Below are positions 5,802 through 6,130 of a stretch of DNA of 6,130 nucleotides, one piece after another. The position numbers and the translations under genes were made by a program. The DNA is from a methanogenic archaeon. Lineage in GTDB: Archaea > Thermoplasmatota > Thermoplasmata > Methanomassiliicoccales > Methanomethylophilaceae. The first letter of the stretch is position 1; the number at the start of each line of letters is the position of its first letter. The stretch spans positions 1-6,130 of the forward strand of contig CADAGG010000102.1 of NCBI GenBank assembly GCA_902787415.1. Reading direction: 5' to 3'. The notes beneath the pieces were generated by a model. The model searched no databases, was not told the origin of the DNA, and saw only the letters and a list, made by a program, of their open reading frames with translations.

Positions 5802-5815
5802 TTAGGACTGCCTAA
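5802..5815. promoter_or_regulatory. Downstream metal-repressor operator (DtxR/IdeR-like)
   Basis: TTAGG-ACTG-CCTAA has perfect five-base arms and the same four-base spacer as the upstream site. The centres are 27 bases apart. It lies between the TATA box and the predicted start, where a bound repressor would block RNA polymerase. Two sites around one TATA box suggest tight or cooperative iron-dependent repression. Confidence 0.75.
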
Positions 5816-5819
5816 CTTT

Positions 5820-6074
5820 ATGCAATCTACTACTGCAGCATCTGCGGACCGCGGTATTCCGATATCGTTCGCAAAGGCCGGGGATTGCGGGATCATCGTC
5901 AGGATCTCGGGAGATGCGGGGACCAGGAAGTTCCTCACCGATCTCGGGTTCACCTCCGGTACCCGTGTACAGGCTGTCTCAGATGTCAAAGGAAACAAGA
6001 TCCTGAGCGTAAGAGGCTCACGGATCGCAGTGGACAGCAGAATGGCCTCGAGGATTTACTTCAGGCCGGAGTGA
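5820..6074 (+). CDS. feoA: FeoA, ferrous iron transport accessory protein
   Basis: 84 residues, the usual length. FeoA is a small cytoplasmic SH3-like protein that works with the ferrous iron transporter FeoB. The pattern is typical: IPISFAKAGDCGIIVRISGD (13-32), then the core RKFLTDLGFTSGTRVQAVSD (36-55), then the final strands ILSVRGSRIAVDSRMASRIY (61-80). The ATG lies about 25 bases from the TATA centre with no room for a Shine-Dalgarno, so it is predicted to be leaderless. Two TTAGG-type palindromes in the promoter point to iron-responsive control. A second feoA-like gene starts four bases after the stop. Confidence 0.93.
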   Translation: MQSTTAASADRGIPISFAKAGDCGIIVRISGDAGTRKFLTDLGFTSGTRVQAVSDVKGNKILSVRGSRIAVDSRMASRIYFRPE

Positions 6075-6078
6075 TTAC

Positions 6079-6130
6079 ATGAGAACACTGAGAGAAACGA
6101 AAGTCGGTGAGACCGTGAAGGTCTCCAAAA
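6079..6130 (+). CDS. Second FeoA-like protein (5' end only)
   Basis: Only the first 17 codons are present (MRTLRETKVGETVKVSK) before the window ends. The opening, a short strand ending in a Lys-Val-Gly-Glu turn followed by a second strand, matches the start of FeoA domains. It begins four bases after the feoA stop with GGAG at 6068-6071 seven bases before the ATG, so it is translated from the same message. It could be a stand-alone second FeoA or, less likely, the N-terminal FeoA part of a FeoA-FeoB fusion; the sequence here cannot tell. Confidence 0.7.
   Translation, partial: MRTLRETKVGETVKVSK

Noticed and set aside
5765..5998. 77-codon minus-strand frame over feoA and its promoter
   Set aside because: It overlaps the feo operators and is antisense to a clear FeoA. 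No promoter or motif supports it.

Overview
The window looks archaeal, most likely a GC-rich euryarchaeon of the Thermoplasmatota; Methanomassiliicoccales is my best guess, by inference only. The signs are short AT-rich box A (TATA) elements about 25 bases before tRNA 5' ends or start codons, genes whose start codon lies almost at the predicted transcription start (leaderless), GGAG Shine-Dalgarno sites only inside operons or where a real 5' leader exists, and GTG and TTG starts. Intergenic DNA is much richer in A+T than the genes.

Bases 1-2244 (+ strand) hold a nickel-pincer cofactor operon: the 3' end of larE, then larB and a single-frame larC, packed with a 1-base gap and a 4-base ATGA overlap. 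LarB, LarE and LarC together convert nicotinic acid adenine dinucleotide to the nickel-pincer nucleotide used by LarA-type racemases and epimerases. No larA is in the window. A tRNA-Leu(UAA) gene on the minus strand ends three bases beyond the larC stop.

Bases 2350-4100 hold two + strand genes that I recognise only at domain level: a 223-residue protein with a four-cysteine zinc ribbon, and a 308-residue protein with two ACT-like domains. The second ends in a strong GC-rich hairpin with a T tract. Facing it, on the minus strand (5483 to 4098), is a leaderless aldehyde-dehydrogenase-fold gene in which the catalytic cysteine and several other active-site positions are replaced, so it is probably not a normal aldehyde dehydrogenase.

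Bases 5541-5700 hold tRNA-Val(CAC), whose 3' part, CCA and trailer are duplicated as a perfect 34-base tandem repeat. Bases 5773-6130 begin a ferrous-iron uptake operon: a TATA box bracketed by two TTAGG-N4-CCTAA palindromes (DtxR/IdeR-type metal-repressor sites), a leaderless feoA, and the start of a second feoA-like gene cut by the window end. feoB probably follows but is not seen.

The strongest leads are the degenerate aldehyde dehydrogenase, the iron-box promoter architecture and the tRNA-Val 3' duplication. I see no transposon, CRISPR array or clear defence system.
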